A stretch of DNA of 35,543 bases from Acetatifactor sp. (GTDB lineage: Bacteria > Bacillota > Clostridia > Lachnospirales > Lachnospiraceae): the NCBI GenBank assembly GCA_016293615.1, contig JAEDDX010000024.1, forward strand, positions 1 to 35,543. The letters run 5' to 3'. The translations under genes and the position numbers were made by a program. Position 1 is the first letter of the stretch. Each line of letters starts with the position of its first letter. Below are positions 32,189 to 35,543 of the stretch, one piece after another. The notes under the pieces are model-generated. The model worked only from the letters and a program-made list of their open reading frames with translations. It was not told the origin of the DNA and did not search any database.

Positions 32189-35100
32189 ATGAAATACATG
32201 AAGAAGAGAATTGCGGCATTGCTGGCAGTCATTTTACTGGTGAATACGATACCTCTTCCGGTATGGGCAGAGGAAGGCACACAGCCTCCTACTCTGGCGA
32301 ATGAAGCGACAGGGTCGGAGATCACCTCCGACAGTACCGTTGTGCCCGAAAACGGTCTTCAGACAGAGGACACCGAAGCAGCGAAGCCCGAAAATGCGGA
32401 AAACGCGGAAAACGCTGAAAATGCAGAAAATGAGCAGGATACTGTTGATAATGTGAATGGTGGTGAAAGCACCCCGGAGGCAGGGACCGGTGAAAGCACC
32501 CCGGATGCGGGGACCGGAGAGGACACCCCGGATGAGGGGACCGGTGAAGGCACCCCGGAGGCAGGTTCGGCTGATTCGGCTGGTGCGGCGTTTGCGGAAC
32601 AATTTAAACTTACGCTTGCTGAGAATGGGTATACCCAGGAGCAGATCGGGAACATCATAACCGTCGGAACGACTGCAGTAACACTTTTGATCAACGACGG
32701 TAACAGTCAGATTCTGGAGTTGCTTTCCGCGCAGACACAGACGGCGGAGGCAAATTATCAAAATTGGAATCTGGAATTTGTCATTACCGGCGGGCTGACA
32801 CTGTCCGAGAGTTTTGCGGGACTTGGTGATACCGATTATCCTTTTAGCGGGAAGTTTACACAGCAAAGTATTACGATTACAACCAAAAGAACGCTGTTTA
32901 AGGAGCTCTCTTCCAAAGCGGAACTGAACGGAGTGCAGATTTTCTGGAAGGGAGAGGCTGACATCCCGATTCTTACGAAACGATTGGTGACCGACAGCGA
33001 CGCCGCAACGATAAACATGCCTTTGTCCGGCGCCGCCCATTTTAGCCCGTATATCGGAGAAGTGATTTTGACGCCCGGTGCTGACGCTTCGGGTGTCATT
33101 GTACTGCCTTCCCTGAACTATTCAGCCGCTCAGGAATCGCAGAAGAAGTATGCCGATGACCTGGGGCTTGTCTGCGGAAAAATGGGAGCCGGTACGAAGC
33201 TTCAGATGAGCAGTTTGCGGCTGCCGGAGGGGGAAAGCTATTTTGAAGGCGACAAGAATGTAGGAACCCTGATCGGTTCCATGGAAAAGGGCGCCGAACT
33301 CACTGTTCCTGACGAGAATCTGACATTGTACACCGGTTTGGCAGGAAAAAATGTAGGCGGATTGGTTGGTTCTATGAACGAAGCGACCATTTTCGCTGCA
33401 GAGAACAGCAGCATCCTTTTGAACACGACGCTGATCGCAGATGAAAATGCAGGGGGGATTGCGGGCGTCAGGACCGTTACGGGCGAAGCAGCGCCCAATA
33501 CCTGCAAAGTACTCATCCAAGCGGTTGACGCAAAGGGAAAGTTCAATACTTCGAATGCCGGTGTGCTATACGGTACCTGCAGGGTGGGAAATGCTGAGAG
33601 CAGCGGGGAGACAGTATGGTTTGAGCCTTTCGCAGGCATTTCCTATGCGGAGAATCCGGTTTGTAAGGTTTCGGGACCGGGAAACTGCGGCGGGGTGTTT
33701 GGTACCTTGTCGTTGGCCGGAAACGGCAGCTGCCGTATTACGGGCACTGAAGATGCTGCGAAGACTCTTTGTGCTTCTCTGGCAGAGGCAGCCAATACGA
33801 CCGCCTATGGAGGAGTGGCAGGATATCTGGTGGGGAAGGGCAATAGAAATGCACTTCAGCTTCAGCGTTGTCAAGTAACTTCATCCATCAATGTCGGTGT
33901 GGATATGGCGAATTATCCGGCCTATCTGGGTGGTATCGCTGCAAAGCAGGAGAAGGCAACCCTGGATGTCTCCCATGTTTCAACAGACATTGCAGATCCC
34001 AAGACGAAGAAGGCTGGCGACTATGGGTTTGGAGGAATCACCGCTTATCTGGGAGACGGGGCACTTCTGCTCGCAAATAACATCACAGTCATAACGAACA
34101 ATTATACAACAAATCCTGGTGGGGGAGGTGTTGTTGGGTCTGCACATCAGGGAAGTGTTGTCCGGTTGCAGGAGGAAATCGACCTGTCTCAGTGTCAGTT
34201 GTATACCAATGATACAACAGGCCAGATTGTCGGTCATCAGGACTGCTCTCTGATCTATGCCCCGGATGCCAGGATCAGCAGACTGTCTTATGGCAATTAT
34301 AAGGGAATGGAACTGGATGATATCGGCAATTATGGGGAATTGTATCGAATTGCAGGCTTCCTGACGATAGGGGATGATTACGCCATCAGCTTTCCTAAAC
34401 TTGAACTGTCCATGACAGAGGGGGCATATGTTCTAAGCAGTCCGCTGGACTATGCCTGTCTGGCACTCGCATGGCAGTCGAGAGGATATTTTCCGACGGT
34501 TGATGGAATTGATAACAAAAATTGGTCAACTACGAATCTTAAGTCAAGTAAGATTCGGTTAGGCGCTGATATCGTCTTGACCGGATGCGGAATCGGCGGA
34601 TTGACAAGGGATGTCGTTTCAGGGGATGTCGATTCTGCAGACGATGCTTTCTCAGGTACTTTTGATGGACAGGGACATACCCTTACACTCGATATCGGTG
34701 CGCAGAATCAGGCGAATTCGGTAACACTAGGCGACGGACGAATCTACCGGCACAATGCGACCGGTTTGTTTGCGGTACTTTCAAACAGTGCTAAAGTGCA
34801 GAATTTGACACTGGCGGGCAGTATCCGAATCAGCAATAAAGCAGCAAATATGCGCGCCGGTGGATTGGCGGCCATGCTTTCCTGTGGAGGGAATCAAGAG
34901 CAGGATGTGAAATTGCTTGATAAGGTTTCTGCTGAAGTCGCTTACAACATCATCGCCGCCGGAGGAACTGCATTCTATGTGGGAGGAATATTTGGATATG
35001 TTTCCGGAAGCAAGGAAACGAAGATCGTTCTGAACGAAGGAACAAGTCTTGCATCCTCGATGGAAATTGAAATAAGCGGCAACGGCTGCTACAATCATTT

Positions 35101-35543
35101 CGGTGGTTTCATCGGTGCGATTGAAAATGCAGCAAATGTTAATTTGGTCTGCAATGGAGCTACATTAGGTGGTTCGATTCAGGTTACAGGTGCTGAGAAC
35201 TGCTACGCGGGCGGATTCATCGGAACGATTATGCCCGGCGGCTCAGGAAAACGGACGATTACATTCACTGACTTAACAGTTAGAGGCTTTTCTTTCGAAT
35301 CTAATGCCACAACCCGCATGGGCGGAATCCTGGGCGGTATCTGGGCAAATACGGATGTGACAATCAAGAAGCTGACTGTTGCAGGTTCGACCCTTACGGC
35401 AAGCGGAAATGCTGAATTAGGAGGTCTGGTATATCGCGGTGAGGGAAAATGGACGGTCAGCAGCATCGACCTGAGTGGGCTCACTGTTTCTGCAGAAAAT
35501 GCCGGTGCCCTCGGTTTATTGGTCTGCCACGGAGAGCCCTATA
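32189..35543 (+). CDS. Large adhesin-like surface protein with GLUG-type repeats (3' end outside window)
   Basis: The frame is open for 1118 codons from the ATG at 32189 (AAGGA 8 nt upstream) to the window end, without a stop. The N-terminus has a classical signal (MKYMKKRIAALLAVI, cleavage after VWA), unlike the SipW class of the neighbours. Then come an ENA repeat, a TPEAGTGE-type linker (residues about 92-127) and a long region with recurring GG[LIV][IVA]G-type motifs (GGLVGSM, GGVFGTL, GGVAGYL, GGIFGYV, GGFIGAI, GGILGGI) plus FSGTFDGQGHTL, typical of GLUG-containing adhesins predicted to form beta-helices. It may be the ligand-binding or host-binding partner. The anchoring signal would be in the missing end. 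Confidence 0.85.
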   Translation, partial: MKYMKKRIAALLAVILLVNTIPLPVWAEEGTQPPTLANEATGSEITSDSTVVPENGLQTEDTEAAKPENAENAENAENAENEQDTVDNVNGGESTPEAGTGESTPDAGTGEDTPDEGTGEGTPEAGSADSAGAAFAEQFKLTLAENGYTQEQIGNIITVGTTAVTLLINDGNSQILELLSAQTQTAEANYQNWNLEFVITGGLTLSESFAGLGDTDYPFSGKFTQQSITITTKRTLFKELSSKAELNGVQIFWKGEADIPILTKRLVTDSDAATINMPLSGAAHFSPYIGEVILTPGADASGVIVLPSLNYSAAQESQKKYADDLGLVCGKMGAGTKLQMSSLRLPEGESYFEGDKNVGTLIGSMEKGAELTVPDENLTLYTGLAGKNVGGLVGSMNEATIFAAENSSILLNTTLIADENAGGIAGVRTVTGEAAPNTCKVLIQAVDAKGKFNTSNAGVLYGTCRVGNAESSGETVWFEPFAGISYAENPVCKVSGPGNCGGVFGTLSLAGNGSCRITGTEDAAKTLCASLAEAANTTAYGGVAGYLVGKGNRNALQLQRCQVTSSINVGVDMANYPAYLGGIAAKQEKATLDVSHVSTDIADPKTKKAGDYGFGGITAYLGDGALLLANNITVITNNYTTNPGGGGVVGSAHQGSVVRLQEEIDLSQCQLYTNDTTGQIVGHQDCSLIYAPDARISRLSYGNYKGMELDDIGNYGELYRIAGFLTIGDDYAISFPKLELSMTEGAYVLSSPLDYACLALAWQSRGYFPTVDGIDNKNWSTTNLKSSKIRLGADIVLTGCGIGGLTRDVVSGDVDSADDAFSGTFDGQGHTLTLDIGAQNQANSVTLGDGRIYRHNATGLFAVLSNSAKVQNLTLAGSIRISNKAANMRAGGLAAMLSCGGNQEQDVKLLDKVSAEVAYNIIAAGGTAFYVGGIFGYVSGSKETKIVLNEGTSLASSMEIEISGNGCYNHFGGFIGAIENAANVNLVCNGATLGGSIQVTGAENCYAGGFIGTIMPGGSGKRTITFTDLTVRGFSFESNATTRMGGILGGIWANTDVTIKKLTVAGSTLTASGNAELGGLVYRGEGKWTVSSIDLSGLTVSAENAGALGLLVCHGEPY
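32390..32569 (+). repeat. Coding repeats: ENA triplets and 9-residue GESTPEAGT units
   Basis: In frame, 32390-32431 encodes repeated ENA units and 32462-32569 encodes four 9-residue (27-nt) units ending in GT or GS. They form an acidic Pro/Thr-rich spacer that probably extends through the cell wall. Copy number could vary between strains. Confidence 0.85.

Overview
The window looks like a chromosomal segment of an anaerobic Bacillota species, most likely Lachnospiraceae (Clostridia). Reasons: the end of an NADP-type glutamate dehydrogenase, a MetA with the acetyl-CoA-type residue, a viroplasmin-type RNase H, a 1413-residue double activase/dehydratase protein, Rpn-family proteins with GEAR and RLEGEKNG repeats, strong AGGAGG-like ribosome sites, and promoters that nearly all carry an extended -10 (TGn before the -10 hexamer). 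No rRNA, tRNA or CRISPR array was seen.

Layout. (1) 1-7148 is ordinary housekeeping: gdhA end, an acyltransferase-3 membrane protein (minus), RNase H, an RluF-like pseudouridine synthase, ligA, a lipoprotein, metAA and a small coiled-coil protein. (2) 7156-11397 (minus) is the double-activase protein. (3) 11398-11897 is a divergent control region with a 154-bp inverted-repeat element and a strong promoter. (4) 11898-22748 is a tightly packed block of ten genes on the plus strand: four small exported proteins with SipW-type signal peptides (ATYAWF-like), a SipW-like signal peptidase, a membrane-anchored McrB-like AAA+ ATPase, a large protein with a DUF2357-like head and a long coiled coil, a second SipW-like peptidase, a PilZ c-di-GMP receptor and a membrane-anchored relative of the exported proteins. 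(5) 22858-25235 has its own promoter, a roughly 380-nt highly structured leader RNA and two more SipW-type exported proteins. The first is the best candidate for an abundant subunit. (6) 25236-29266 holds Rpn-family nuclease-like genes with a partial duplicate, a degenerate GGDEF-like protein and a metallophosphoesterase. (7) 29439-35543 encodes two more proteins with an AWF signal motif, a third small exported protein without it, and the first 1118 codons of a large adhesin-like protein that runs off the window.

How it may work. Regions 4, 5 and 7 together read as a surface appendage or biofilm-matrix assembly locus. The SipW-like peptidases would mature a family of TasA-like subunits. Five of its members share a C-terminal WLEGxDxxC-type motif and a sixth has FYVEGCDPDC. 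The PilZ protein would couple the system to c-di-GMP. The McrB-like ATPase and its coiled-coil partner, normally associated with restriction or defence, would act at the inner face of the membrane. This coupling is an inference from gene content and order, not demonstrated. The ATPase/DUF2357 pair and the leader RNA are the parts I consider most likely to be undescribed.
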